Shown: in pieces, positions 1 through 8,966 of the stretch
Layout: the number at the start of each line of letters is the position of its first letter
How positions within the stretch are numbered: position 1 is the stretch's first letter
NCBI GenBank assembly: GCA_045593265.1
Contig: JAZNWH010000036.1
Coordinates: 1-47,748 of the forward strand
Length of the DNA: 47,748 nt
Origin: RGIG8497 sp045593265
GTDB taxonomy: Bacteria > Bacillota > Clostridia > RGIG6154
Direction: 5' to 3'
Translations under genes and position numbers: made by a program
The notes under the pieces: generated by a model
Told to the model about the DNA's origin: nothing
The model's input: only the letters and a program-made list of their open reading frames with translations
Database searches by the model: none

Positions 1-247
1 ATTATATTTTGCACGCCACTCGTATATTGCATTTAAAACATATATGATAATGCTTTGAAGCTTCTGTTACACCAATTTTATAACTTTTTTAATTACACGT
101 TGACAAAAGTGGGCACTTGATGTTAGAAAATTCATAAAAAAATAGCTCCCTTAATATCTGTTTATTTGGTCATTAAACATTATATCATATTTGGAGCCTA
201 TTTTCCTTTTTATTTGCCACCCATCAATTGTATCACAACATTAACAG
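1..247. other. Intergenic region without a recognised gene
   Basis: I see no convincing coding sequence in this AT-rich stretch. It holds a TTGACA hexamer at 100-105 with only a weak TTAGAA at the right distance (123-128). A short near-palindrome AAGTG-GG-CACTT lies at 107-118. An imperfect inverted repeat has arms AAAATAGCTCC (139-149) and GGAGCCTATTTT (193-204). None of these could be tied to a known element, and the gene further left is outside the window. Confidence 0.5.
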
Positions 248-276
248 TTTACTTTTAGAAATAATTAGTGTATAAT
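248..276 (+). promoter_or_regulatory. Sigma-A type promoter of the DUF5662 gene
   Basis: A TTTACT hexamer (248-253) is followed after 17 nt by a perfect TATAAT (271-276). Transcription would start near 283, giving a very short leader that is little more than the ribosome binding site AAAGGAAAG before the ATG at 298. Confidence 0.6.
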
Positions 277-297
277 GTTTTTGAAAGGAAAGATTAA

Positions 298-822
298 ATG
301 AACGCTATAAAACATTTTATAACAATAACTAAACATCGTCATGCAGTTATTAAGCATGGATATAAGGCAGGAATTTTATTTCAAAGTTTATTTCATGATT
401 TATCAAAATACTCACCCTCAGAATTCATTTCCGGTGCTAAATATTTTAAAGGAAACCGTAGTCCAAACGAAGTTGAACGAGAAAAATTCGGATATTCCAA
501 AGCCTGGCTTCATCATAAAGGAAGAAACCGTCATCATTTTGAATATTGGTTAGATTATAATCCAAAAACAAAGAAAAATGAGCCTGTAAAAATGCCTATA
601 AAATTTGTGAAAGAAATGTTCTGCGACAGAGTTGCTGCAAGTAAAATATACCAAGGTAAAAACTATAATCAAAATCAGCCGATTGATTATTTTATGCGTG
701 GCAAATTAAATAGAGTTATACACAAGGAAACATCTGATTTACTTGAATATTGGCTGAACATTCTTTCTGAAAAAGGTGAAAATGAAGCTTTTTACATCAT
801 AAAAAACACAAATACATATTAA
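298..822 (+). CDS. DUF5662 family protein
   Basis: This is a 174-residue cytosolic protein that I recognise as DUF5662, a family common in Firmicutes and some phages with no established biochemical function. The N-terminal third carries a His-Asp pair in the motif FHDLSKYS (about residues 32-39), followed by a His-rich stretch (HHKGRNRHH near residue 73) and a Tyr/Trp-rich segment. This could be a metal-binding helical fold of HD-like character, but that is an inference. The start is an ATG with a good AAAGG ribosome binding site. There is no signal peptide or membrane segment. The gene stands alone: it has its own promoter and faces rlmH across a shared bidirectional terminator. Confidence 0.75.
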   Translation: MNAIKHFITITKHRHAVIKHGYKAGILFQSLFHDLSKYSPSEFISGAKYFKGNRSPNEVEREKFGYSKAWLHHKGRNRHHFEYWLDYNPKTKKNEPVKMPIKFVKEMFCDRVAASKIYQGKNYNQNQPIDYFMRGKLNRVIHKETSDLLEYWLNILSEKGENEAFYIIKNTNTY

Positions 823-853
823 AAATAAGACCGAATAAATCGGTCTTATTTTT
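821..853. terminator. Bidirectional intrinsic terminator
   Basis: A perfect hairpin with 13-bp arms AAAAATAAGACCG (821-833) and CGGTCTTATTTTT (841-853) and a 7-nt loop. Its A and T flanks give a U-tract in both directions. It overlaps the stop codons of both the DUF5662 gene and rlmH, so it ends both convergent transcripts. Confidence 0.9.
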
Positions 854-1331
854 ATTTATGATAACTTTCGTTATTAATTATTTTAAAAGCTCGATATATC
901 TGTTCTATTAACATAAATTTAACTATGTTGTGTGGAAAAGTCATATCAGACATTGAAAGCTTAAAATTACTTTTATTTTTAATATCATCTGACAAACCAT
1001 GAGAACTCCCAATAACAAATATAATTTCTGAAAAGTTATTTTGAGTATTCTCCAAAAGACTTGCGAACTTTTCTGAAGATTTTTTTACGCCTTCAATACA
1101 CATTGAAATCACATAAGAACGTGGATTAATATATTTAGATATCTCAAGTCCCTCTTTGGTTATCACGGCACTAATTTCACTTTCAGAAGGATTATCCGGA
1201 ACAGGCAAATCATTAATTTCAACAACTTCTAATTTAGCAAATCTTGACAATCTTTTAATATATTCATCAATTAAAAGCTTCAATGACTTTTCTTTGATTT
1301 TGCCGACAGAAATTATTTTAATTCTTATCAT
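852..1331 (-). CDS. rlmH: 23S rRNA pseudouridine-1915 N3-methyltransferase RlmH
   Basis: RlmH is a SPOUT-class methyltransferase that methylates the pseudouridine at position 1915 in helix 69 of 23S rRNA on the assembled 70S ribosome, using S-adenosylmethionine. The 159-residue length matches the family. The diagnostic C-terminal knot is visible: VIGSSHGLS followed by MTFPHNIVKFMLIEQIYRAF and the terminal YHK tail. I chose the ATG at 1331 because AGGTG lies 9 nt upstream; a GTG at 1343 in the same frame has no such site. The start overlaps the end of the upstream HAD gene by 14 nt, suggesting translational coupling. In many Firmicutes rlmH lies near the origin; here it is the last gene of a two-gene operon. 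Confidence 0.95.
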   Translation of the reverse strand: MIRIKIISVGKIKEKSLKLLIDEYIKRLSRFAKLEVVEINDLPVPDNPSESEISAVITKEGLEISKYINPRSYVISMCIEGVKKSSEKFASLLENTQNNFSEIIFVIGSSHGLSDDIKNKSNFKLSMSDMTFPHNIVKFMLIEQIYRAFKIINNESYHK

Positions 1332-2100
1332 CAGGAATTTCACCTACACCACTTAAAACATATTTAGGTCTGTATGGATAGCTTTCAATATCACTTCTTC
1401 TTGTTACACCACTTAATACCAAAACAGTATCGATAGCAGATTCTATTCCTGAAATAATATCGGTATCCATTCTGTCGCCCACCAATGCAGTTTCATGGCT
1501 ATGGCAACCTAACACCTTAAGGGCATGTCGCATTGTAAGAGGATTTGGTTTTCCGATAAAATAGGCTTTTTTACCTGTAGCAATTTCAATAGGTGCAACA
1601 AGCGCACCCGTAGCAGGCATAACACCTATTTCGGTAGGTCCTGTTATATCAGGGTTAGCTCCAATGAGCTTTGCACCTTTATTAACAAGTTCGATAGCTT
1701 TTTCGATTTTCTCAAAATTATACGTTCTGGTTTCGCCAACAACTACATATTCAGGATTGACATCGTTTGTGCAAATACCTTTATCATATAAAGCATTAAG
1801 TAGCCCCGCCTCACCAATAACATATGCACTGCATCCCGGAGATTGACTGCTTAAAAATGATGCGGTAGACTGAGCGCTTGTATAAAAATGTTCTTCAGAA
1901 ACCTCAAGTCCCATACGATGCAGTTTCATCGAAAGTTCATGAGGAGTTTTCTCTGGACTGTTTGTTAAAAACAAAAACTTTTTATCATTTTTCTGAAGCC
2001 ATGTAACAAATTCTACCACACCGTCAAGTATATTATTGCCATGATATATTACACCGTCCATATCACATATAAATCCCTTTTTATTACGTAAAATATCCAT
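1318..2100 (-). CDS. HAD-superfamily class IIA phosphatase (NagD-like)
   Basis: This is a 260-residue hydrolase of the HAD class IIA (NagD/4-nitrophenylphosphatase) type. Motif I is CDMDGVIYHGN (residues about 13-23, nucleophile Asp in DMDG), motif II is LFLTNSPEKTP with the usual Thr-Asn-Ser, and motif IV is GDRMDTDI near residue 207. The substrate-specifying C2 cap lies between motifs II and III. Family members dephosphorylate sugar phosphates, nucleotides or damaged metabolites; the substrate here cannot be read from sequence. It is the first gene of an operon with rlmH, with a consensus promoter and an AAAGGAG ribosome binding site. Confidence 0.85.
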   Translation of the reverse strand: MDILRNKKGFICDMDGVIYHGNNILDGVVEFVTWLQKNDKKFLFLTNSPEKTPHELSMKLHRMGLEVSEEHFYTSAQSTASFLSSQSPGCSAYVIGEAGLLNALYDKGICTNDVNPEYVVVGETRTYNFEKIEKAIELVNKGAKLIGANPDITGPTEIGVMPATGALVAPIEIATGKKAYFIGKPNPLTMRHALKVLGCHSHETALVGDRMDTDIISGIESAIDTVLVLSGVTRRSDIESYPYRPKYVLSGVGEIPDDKN

Positions 2101-2126
2101 TGTAATCTCCTTTCATTTACATTCAA

Positions 2127-2155
2127 ATATTAACACATCAACATAGTTTTGTCAA
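2127..2155 (-). promoter_or_regulatory. Sigma-A promoter of the HAD phosphatase-rlmH operon
   Basis: On the minus strand TTGACA (2155-2150) is followed after exactly 17 nt by TAATAT (2132-2127). The leader to the ATG at 2100 is about 20 nt and carries AAAGGAG. Confidence 0.8.
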
Positions 2156-2166
2156 TGAAAATTCAC

Positions 2167-2202
2167 ACATAAAAAGAGTCCGATAAAAACCGGACTCTTT
2201 AA
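2167..2202 (-). terminator. Intrinsic terminator of the YDG-SLH gene
   Basis: On the minus strand the arms AAAGAGTCCGG and CGGACTCTTT enclose a short U-rich loop and are followed by more T residues. It lies directly after the stop codon at 2209 and also insulates the downstream HAD promoter. Confidence 0.85.
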
Positions 2203-2208
2203 ACTCTA

Positions 2209-5200
2209 TTATTTTACTGAAGCCATAATGTATTCATATGCCCAATGTGAATCATCCATATCTGAAATTGTTACATCAGTGTTATCAGCGTTTTTAACAT
2301 CCTTACCAATAACTCTGTTTACAATGATAACAACTTCAGCTCTTGAAATGCTTTCATCAGGTCTGAATGTTCCGTCAGGATATCCAAGAATGTAACCAAG
2401 TTCAACAAATGAATTTACAAAATTCTTTGACCAATGGTCAGCAACGTCGGAAACCTTATCATTTTCAAATTCTTTAACCTCAACACCAAGTGCAACTGTA
2501 AGAATCTTTACAAATTCAGCTCTTGTAATTGAATCATTACCACGGAAGGTACCATCGTCATAACCTGCAATAATATTAGCCTTTGTAAAAAGTTCAACAA
2601 TTTTTGCGTTTTCAGAATTTTCAATATCATTTAAATCACAATCGCCTGTAGCATCAGTGATATTAAGAATTTCGTTAAGTGCATTTACAACTTCGTTTCT
2701 TGTTGCTTTAACATCAGGATTGAATTTACCTTCTTCATCGGTTGAGATAAATCTGATTTCACTTGCTTTTTCTTTTAAGGTAACAGTTGCAGTTGCCTTT
2801 GTGTAATCAGTAGTTGTTTCTTCCTTAACTTCTTCTTTATCTTCTTCCTTGTTTTCGTCTTTAGCTTCTTCTTTATTATCTTCCTTGTTTTCATCTGTCT
2901 TATCAGGTGTTACAGTAGAGGAAGATGAACCACCACCAGTTGAGTAAGATGGTCTGTATGTAGGTGTAGCTGCAGGAGCGTAAATATTTACTGTTATGCC
3001 TGTAGGCTGAACAAGTGTGTAATTATCAGCATCATCACCAATTAGTGTAATTTCAGCAATTGTAACAACTTTGTTATTACCAGCTAATGAATCAGCAATA
3101 GTACCTTCTGTTGGCATTGTTGCATAAACATTATCCCCCTCAACAATACCGTCAAGAGCCCCACCTGTTAAAGCAACAACAGTTGTTTCATCAGTTACTC
3201 TGTTTGTAGCAGCAAGACCTGTTACTGTTAATTCCTTAGGACTAATTGTAACTTCTACATCATTAAATTCAGATATTGCAAGTTCGTAATTGTCAGCATC
3301 AGCACCTGCTAATGAAATAATAGCATGACCGTTTGTATAAGTTCCAACATTTTTGCTGTATACATCAGCAACTACTGAGTTAGTAACAGTATCTCCTGAT
3401 AACACACCTGCAAGTGTAGCTGTTGCGTTAATATCAACTTTACCATCATATATTTTGTCTTCAGCTACAACTGATGCAGTAATATCTTTTTTATAAATCT
3501 CAACAGATGTGTTCAAAACTTTTTCAGCAAGAACATAATTTACTGAAGCATCACCACTTAATGAAACAGTAACATCGGCATCATAAGCACCTGCATTTTT
3601 AGAAGTTAATTCACCTGTTGCAGTTGCAGTAACAAATTCTTCATCAACAGCAAGTACACCATCAAGTGAAACTAAAGTTTCAAAATCAAGTGTTCCGTCA
3701 TAAGTTCTGTTAACTGCTTCAACAGTAGCTATAATCTCTTTTGGTACTACTATTACAGCAATGTTATCAACGATAACTTCGGCTGAATCATCGCCTTCAG
3801 CAACATCAAATACATAATTTGCAGAATCTGTGCCTGTGAGTCTTAACTGAACTTTACCTACATGCTCACCAACATTTTTTTCAGGAATAGAAGCACCAAT
3901 ACATTCAACTTCTACTACATCATCGTTAACAACACCGTCTAAAACAGCAGTTGCAACAAAATCATAATCTGCATTATATTCTTTTTCTTCAGCAGTAACT
4001 GTATATGCAAGCGCTTTCTTTGCAACTGTTACATTTGCTGTGAATACTTTTTCTTCGCAAGTATCAGTTTCAGGAACAGTTACAGTAATTTCAGTATTAC
4101 CTGCCTTAACAGGTGTAACTGTGATTTTTTTAGCAGCAGCGTCATAAGAAACTGTTACAACTTCTTCGTTTATAGGTTCAACTGTAACAGTATCTGCTTC
4201 AACATCTACAAGTGTAAGCGCAAACTCTTTTGCTTCGCCATATGTAAAGCTTAATTCAGAAGCAATTGGGTCAGGGTGCTGACCTAAATCTACAACAACT
4301 AATTCACCATTTGTATAAGTAACATTATAATTATCACCATTATTGCCATCATCAACAGTAACATCGTCATTTATAATATCGTATGTTGTAGCTTCAAGGC
4401 TTCCGTTTATATCAACCTTAAAATTACCTGAAACGGTATCTCCGCTGAAGATTGTACCGATTGTTTCATAAAGAGTTCCTGTCGGGGGTTCTTCATTAAT
4501 CTTTATAGAATCGCTGATACCCTTAAATTCAACATTTGCTTTAGTAATGTTAATTATAGGCTTTGCAGGCTGAGTGAGTGTATAATTAGCAGCATCAGTA
4601 CCTCCAAGTGTAAGTTCGCCTATTGTAACTTCCTTATCTGTACCTACATGCTTATCTTCAATTGTTCCAGTTGTTGGAGCATTGGCAATTGCTACATCAT
4701 CAGTTCCTACTTTACCATTAAGTGTAACAGTAACATCTACAATATTTGTACCATTATAAGCTCTGCTATCAGCTATAACAACACCGGCAGTAAGCTCTTT
4801 TGGATTAATGATAAGTGTCTCAGGTTCTAATGTAAGTGGCTTGTAACCAGGACATTCTACTGTAGCAGTTACTTCGTATTCACCTGCATCCTTAGTTCCT
4901 GTAAACGCTGCATTTTCACATTTGTATGTTATTGTTGAACCTGAAGGAGCACCTGTAACTTCAATGTTATGTGTATTACCATCGTATGTAACTGTTTTAC
5001 CACTTGCAACAACGCCTGTCATTTCTTCTCTCATATCAAAAGTGAGATTTGTAGATTCAAATGACCAATTATAAGGAGTGATTACACTTTCTGTAACATT
5101 AGAAACTACAAATTTTTCAGTATCAATAGTAATGTCAAGACAATCAGTCTTAGTTGGGTCAAGTTCACCTGTTAAACCTGCACCATAAATGTCTTCAGAA

Positions 5201-5676
5201 GGTTGAATATATGCTGTTAAAAGATGCTTATCGGTTCCATCTCCCTCAATATAAGTAGTAGTAGCATTTAAAGGCGTAATACCAAATATTACATAACCAT
5301 CTCCCGCTTCATTATAGTCATCGATGTCGCCTTTTGCATAAGGATTGTTTGCGTCAAGAACAAAAGTCGGGGCGGTTTCAGTAGCACCATTTCTATCGTT
5401 CACCAATTTGCCTGTTGCTTTGGATGAGTCAAACGTAAGTTTCAAAGGATTGATTACATTGATCTTCTCTCCTTCATCAAGACCTTTAATATAAATGTCA
5501 ATTTTAACGACATCATTATAATACTTCGCACCATTAATATAATATTGTTCACTATATTCAAGTTGAATGGCGAATGTAACCTCCTTATCCGGCTCTCCGC
5601 TTGCTAAGCTTGTTATCGCGATACTTGACAATAACATGCTTAAAACTAAAATCGCACATAAAGCTTTTTTAATCAT
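2209..5676 (-). CDS. Secreted multi-repeat YDG/MBG-type protein with C-terminal SLH domains
   Basis: This is a large surface protein of 1155 residues. A signal peptide (MIKKALCAIL..., cleavage probably after SLA at residue 25) is followed by an N-terminal beta-rich region (30-215) that I do not recognise. Next come a YDG-containing Ig-like module (about 225-290), YDG-type repeats near 295-375, 557-638, 648-722 and 732-810, a degenerate fifth near 817-895, and a bacterial Ig-like segment (470-552). Most repeats end in a G(T/A)D-x-A/V-NY motif. A Ser/Gly linker and a Glu/Lys/Asp-rich linker (about 917-955) lead to three SLH domains (about 970-1155; motifs GYDDGTFRGNDSITRAEF and GYPDGTFRPDESISRAE), which in the family bind pyruvylated wall polysaccharide. 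I chose the ATG at 5676 because AGGAG lies just upstream and the signal peptide starts there. The likely role is a wall-anchored stalk or adhesin. Confidence 0.85.
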   Translation of the reverse strand: MIKKALCAILVLSMLLSSIAITSLASGEPDKEVTFAIQLEYSEQYYINGAKYYNDVVKIDIYIKGLDEGEKINVINPLKLTFDSSKATGKLVNDRNGATETAPTFVLDANNPYAKGDIDDYNEAGDGYVIFGITPLNATTTYIEGDGTDKHLLTAYIQPSEDIYGAGLTGELDPTKTDCLDITIDTEKFVVSNVTESVITPYNWSFESTNLTFDMREEMTGVVASGKTVTYDGNTHNIEVTGAPSGSTITYKCENAAFTGTKDAGEYEVTATVECPGYKPLTLEPETLIINPKELTAGVVIADSRAYNGTNIVDVTVTLNGKVGTDDVAIANAPTTGTIEDKHVGTDKEVTIGELTLGGTDAANYTLTQPAKPIINITKANVEFKGISDSIKINEEPPTGTLYETIGTIFSGDTVSGNFKVDINGSLEATTYDIINDDVTVDDGNNGDNYNVTYTNGELVVVDLGQHPDPIASELSFTYGEAKEFALTLVDVEADTVTVEPINEEVVTVSYDAAAKKITVTPVKAGNTEITVTVPETDTCEEKVFTANVTVAKKALAYTVTAEEKEYNADYDFVATAVLDGVVNDDVVEVECIGASIPEKNVGEHVGKVQLRLTGTDSANYVFDVAEGDDSAEVIVDNIAVIVVPKEIIATVEAVNRTYDGTLDFETLVSLDGVLAVDEEFVTATATGELTSKNAGAYDADVTVSLSGDASVNYVLAEKVLNTSVEIYKKDITASVVAEDKIYDGKVDINATATLAGVLSGDTVTNSVVADVYSKNVGTYTNGHAIISLAGADADNYELAISEFNDVEVTISPKELTVTGLAATNRVTDETTVVALTGGALDGIVEGDNVYATMPTEGTIADSLAGNNKVVTIAEITLIGDDADNYTLVQPTGITVNIYAPAATPTYRPSYSTGGGSSSSTVTPDKTDENKEDNKEEAKDENKEEDKEEVKEETTTDYTKATATVTLKEKASEIRFISTDEEGKFNPDVKATRNEVVNALNEILNITDATGDCDLNDIENSENAKIVELFTKANIIAGYDDGTFRGNDSITRAEFVKILTVALGVEVKEFENDKVSDVADHWSKNFVNSFVELGYILGYPDGTFRPDESISRAEVVIIVNRVIGKDVKNADNTDVTISDMDDSHWAYEYIMASVK

Positions 5677-5747
5677 ATTTTTATCTCCTTTTTTATAAAT
5701 TTGGTGTCTGATTTTTAATATATGTACACACCTATTCATTCTCTTGT

Positions 5748-5776
5748 ATTATACATTAATTATTAATAAATGTCAA
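5748..5776 (-). promoter_or_regulatory. Consensus sigma-A promoter of the YDG-SLH gene
   Basis: Perfect TTGACA (5776-5771) and perfect TATAAT (5753-5748) are separated by 17 nt on the minus strand. The leader to the ATG at 5676 is about 65 nt. A full-consensus promoter fits an abundant surface protein. Confidence 0.9.
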
Positions 5777-5790
5777 ACAAAATTTATATA

Positions 5791-5844
5791 TTTTTTAAAA
5801 TAAGCCCCGTAAAAGCTTAATTGCTTTACGGGACTTATTTTTAC
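5791..5844 (-). terminator. Intrinsic terminator of the ctsR-clpC operon
   Basis: A strong hairpin: AAATAAGTCCCGTAAAGC pairs with GCTTTTACGGGGCTTATTT around a 6-nt loop with one bulge, followed by a T-rich tract on the minus strand. It starts at the clpC stop codon. Confidence 0.88.
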
Positions 5845-8453
5845 TCAATTATATTCAATTTGAAGGTCTTGTCTTGTAAATCAATACTAATCTTATCTCC
5901 AGATTTTATTTCTCCGGAAATAATGCTCTCTGCTAGCATATCTTCAATGTTGGAAATAATTGCCCTTCTGAGAGGTCTCGCTCCATAGACGGGGTCAAAA
6001 CCTAAATCAGTAAGATATGATATTGCTTCATCCGAAATTGTTGCTGTAATACCATTAGATTCAAGACGTGAAAAAAGTTCACCGACCATATTGACAGCTA
6101 TTCTACTTATCTCCTCCTTACTAAGCTGTCTGAACACAATAATATCATCAATACGATTAATAAATTCAGGCTTAAATGTATTCTTTAACTCACTTAAAAC
6201 TCTGTTTTTTATGATATTATATTCATTATTATCACTTGCTTGCTTTTCAGAAAAGCCAAGAGACTTATTTTTGCCTGTAATTGATGCAGCACCTACATTA
6301 GATGTCATTATTATTATAGTATTTTTAAAATCTACTTTTACTCCCTGAGAGCTCGTTAAAATACCATCTTCAAGAATCTGCAACAGAATGTTAAAAATAT
6401 CAGGATGTGCTTTTTCAATTTCATCAAAAAGAACTATGCTGTAAGGTTTTCTCCTTACTTGTTCACATAACTGACCACCTTCTTCAAACCCAACATATCC
6501 CGGAGGTGAACCCACCAATCTCGAAACTGAGTGTTTTTCCATATACTCAGACATATCAAATCGAATAATTGCATTTTCATCACCAAATATTGACTGTGCA
6601 AGGGTTTTACAAAGCTCAGTTTTTCCTACACCTGTAGGACCACTGAAAATGAATGAACCAATAGGTCTTTTAGGGTCTTTTAAACCTGAACGGCCTCTTT
6701 TTACAGCTTTAGCAACAGCAGTTACTGCTTCATCCTGACCGATAACACGTTCATGAAGCTGTGATTCAAGATTTTTAAGTTTATCACTTTCCGACTCTTC
6801 TATTTTAAGTGTAGGTATTCCTGTCCAATCAGATACCACCCTGGATATATCTGTTGAATCAACTTCCATTCTTAGATTCTGTTTTTCTTTCTTCCACGAT
6901 TCTCTTTTAGCTTTAATTTTCTCTGCCAATACATTTTCCTCATCACGTAAGGATGCAGCTTTTTCAAAGTCCTGAGAATTAATAGCAGCTTCTTTTTTAT
7001 TCTTGATTTTTTCATATTCGGAATTCAAAACAGATAATTCATCAGGAGCTGTAAATGAATCAAGTTTTACTTTTGATGCAGCTTCATCTATTAAGTCTAT
7101 AGCCTTATCAGGAAGAAATCTGTCAGTTATATATCTTGCTGACATGTTGGCTGCAGCAATTATAGCATCGTCATTAATTTTCACCTTATGGTGAGCTTCA
7201 TATTTATCACGAAGTCCCATTAAAATCATAACAGTTTCATCAACTGTAGGCTCGCCGACCGTTACAGGTTGAAATCTTCTTTCAAAAGCAGAATCTTTCT
7301 CAATATATTTTCTGTACTCTTTAATTGTAGTTGCACCTATAACCTGAATTTCACCGCGAGCTAACGCAGGTTTTAATATATTAGAGGCATCAATTGCACC
7401 TTCAGCAGCGCCGGCACCTATAATAGTATGAATTTCATCAATAAATAAAATTACATTTCCTGCATTAATTATTTCATCCATTACTTTTTTTAATCTTTCT
7501 TCAAAATCACCTCTGTATTTTGAACCTGCTACCATAGATGATAAATCAAGAGATATCACTCTTTTATTTTTTAAAATTTCAGGAACTTTGCCATCATAAA
7601 TGTTCTGAGCAAGACCTTCGGCTACTGCTGTTTTACCAACACCCGGTTCTCCAATAAGACATGGATTATTTTTAGTTCTTCTCGAAAGAATTTGCATTAC
7701 CCTTTCAATTTCTTTTTCTCTGCCAATTACAGGATCAAACTTTCCTTCTCCCGCCATTTTGGTTAAATCTTTTCCAAATTTATCAACGTTAGGTGTTTTT
7801 CCATTAGTATTAGTCTTGGTATTAAAATGCTGACCTTCACTAACTACTTCATCATTTTCGCTTGAATTCATACCGAGAGACGCAAATATATCATCATAAA
7901 TTTGCTCTATATTTCCACCAAGCACGCCAATAATATTACATGCTGCGTTATCTCTATCACTTATGATAGCAATTAGTAAATGTTCTGTTCCTATATAATT
8001 TTGCCTGAATTTCTGTGCAATTGCGTATGCATTTTCTATTGTTCTTTTATATCTGGGTGAAAATCCAATTACTGCTGAACCACGATTTGAGTTTCCCACA
8101 ATATTCAAAATACTATTTTGTACTTTTTCTGCAGTAATTCCTGATTCGTTTAAGATGTTGCAAGCTATTGAGTTATTATCACATAATAATCCAAACAACA
8201 AATGTTCAGTTCCAACATACTTATGACTCCAGCTCTCGGCAGCTAAAGATGCATTCCTTATAGCCGTTTCAGCTCTGTCTGAAAATTTGTTTTCAAAGAA
8301 ATTCATAAAACCACTTCCTTTATTGTTAACATTATAACCATATGATTTTTCAGAAGCACATCGATTGCACATATACACTTCCTTTAAAACGCCGTTTACT
8401 ACCGAACGATAATGTATTGTTGCTGCATTTTTCCCACATATCTGACATAACAT
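5841..8453 (-). CDS. clpC: ClpC-type AAA+ unfoldase with an N-terminal zinc finger
   Basis: This is the 870-residue ATP-dependent unfoldase that feeds substrates to ClpP. Domain order: a zinc finger with CxxC pairs at Cys3/Cys6 and Cys29/Cys32; a double Clp-N repeat (about 55-195); AAA-1 with Walker A GEPGVGKT (268-275) and Walker B FIDE (337-340); a UVR/middle domain (about 478-515); AAA-2 with Walker A GPTGVGKT (605-612); an LGF loop for ClpP docking; and a D2-small domain. The zinc finger resembles that of McsA or ClpE, while the double Clp-N and UVR regions are ClpC-like, so the protein is a hybrid of the two usual architectures. It lies 12 nt after ctsR with a TAGGAGG ribosome binding site, and is expected to be induced by heat or misfolded protein through CtsR. 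The ends and frame are clear. Confidence 0.93.
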   Translation of the reverse strand: MLCQICGKNAATIHYRSVVNGVLKEVYMCNRCASEKSYGYNVNNKGSGFMNFFENKFSDRAETAIRNASLAAESWSHKYVGTEHLLFGLLCDNNSIACNILNESGITAEKVQNSILNIVGNSNRGSAVIGFSPRYKRTIENAYAIAQKFRQNYIGTEHLLIAIISDRDNAACNIIGVLGGNIEQIYDDIFASLGMNSSENDEVVSEGQHFNTKTNTNGKTPNVDKFGKDLTKMAGEGKFDPVIGREKEIERVMQILSRRTKNNPCLIGEPGVGKTAVAEGLAQNIYDGKVPEILKNKRVISLDLSSMVAGSKYRGDFEERLKKVMDEIINAGNVILFIDEIHTIIGAGAAEGAIDASNILKPALARGEIQVIGATTIKEYRKYIEKDSAFERRFQPVTVGEPTVDETVMILMGLRDKYEAHHKVKINDDAIIAAANMSARYITDRFLPDKAIDLIDEAASKVKLDSFTAPDELSVLNSEYEKIKNKKEAAINSQDFEKAASLRDEENVLAEKIKAKRESWKKEKQNLRMEVDSTDISRVVSDWTGIPTLKIEESESDKLKNLESQLHERVIGQDEAVTAVAKAVKRGRSGLKDPKRPIGSFIFSGPTGVGKTELCKTLAQSIFGDENAIIRFDMSEYMEKHSVSRLVGSPPGYVGFEEGGQLCEQVRRKPYSIVLFDEIEKAHPDIFNILLQILEDGILTSSQGVKVDFKNTIIIMTSNVGAASITGKNKSLGFSEKQASDNNEYNIIKNRVLSELKNTFKPEFINRIDDIIVFRQLSKEEISRIAVNMVGELFSRLESNGITATISDEAISYLTDLGFDPVYGARPLRRAIISNIEDMLAESIISGEIKSGDKISIDLQDKTFKLNIIE

Positions 8454-8465
8454 ATTTATTACCTC

Positions 8466-8918
8466 CTAACTAATAATACTTACTATCATATTTTTTAAAA
8501 TAGAAGCACGCAAAACATCCCTTTGTGGCTGCGAAATACTTCTAAGCACGTTATCCGAAACAGCAGATGCCATCAATTGTGCCTCTTTTTTATTAACAGC
8601 ACCATAATCAAGAAAATTTTTTATAAAAGTCATAGCAACAGATTGTGAAATTGTTATACCAATTGATGACGCTATATGCATAAGATACCCTGCGTTATCC
8701 ATTTTTATCCTTGTAATAGTAATATTTCCACCACCACCTCGTCGACTTTCTACACTATAACCATGGTCTGTAGTAAACCTTGAATTAATAACATAATTAA
8801 TCTGGGATGGTACGCAATTTAATCTGTAAGCCAGTTCGTTGCGCTGAAAACTTGCTATACCTTCATCATTATCAAGCATTTCCTTAATAATATCTTCTAT
8901 TAAATCGCTAATTTTCAT
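8466..8918 (-). CDS. ctsR: Transcriptional repressor CtsR
   Basis: CtsR is the class III heat-shock repressor of low-GC Gram-positives; it binds tandem heptads as a dimer and releases DNA on heating. The 150-residue length is normal. The N-terminal winged helix-turn-helix (FQRNELAYRLNCVPSQINYV, about residues 24-43) and the glycine-rich wing RRGGGG, which serves as the heat sensor in the family, are both present. The gene heads a two-gene operon with clpC and has a CtsR operator in its own leader, so it should be autoregulated. In Bacillus the repressor is inactivated with the help of McsA/McsB, whose genes are absent here. Confidence 0.95.
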   Translation of the reverse strand: MKISDLIEDIIKEMLDNDEGIASFQRNELAYRLNCVPSQINYVINSRFTTDHGYSVESRRGGGGNITITRIKMDNAGYLMHIASSIGITISQSVAMTFIKNFLDYGAVNKKEAQLMASAVSDNVLRSISQPQRDVLRASILKNMIVSIIS

Positions 8919-8938
8919 AGTTCTCTCCTTTTCTTGAC

Positions 8939-8955
8939 TTTGACTTTCTTTGACT
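8939..8955 (-). promoter_or_regulatory. CtsR operator (tandem heptad box)
   Basis: On the minus strand the sequence reads AGTCAAA-GAA-AGTCAAA, two direct heptads 3 nt apart, matching the established CtsR consensus (A/G)GTCAAA-NAN-(A/G)GTCAAA. A further partial heptad (GTCAA, about 8934-8938) follows. The box sits about 12 nt downstream of the -10 hexamer, where a bound repressor would block promoter escape. Confidence 0.93.
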
Positions 8956-8966
8956 TTTGTAACTAC

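Noticed and set aside
5677..5739. Longer N-terminus for the YDG-SLH protein
   Set aside because: The extra 21 residues lie before the ribosome binding site and would bury the signal peptide.
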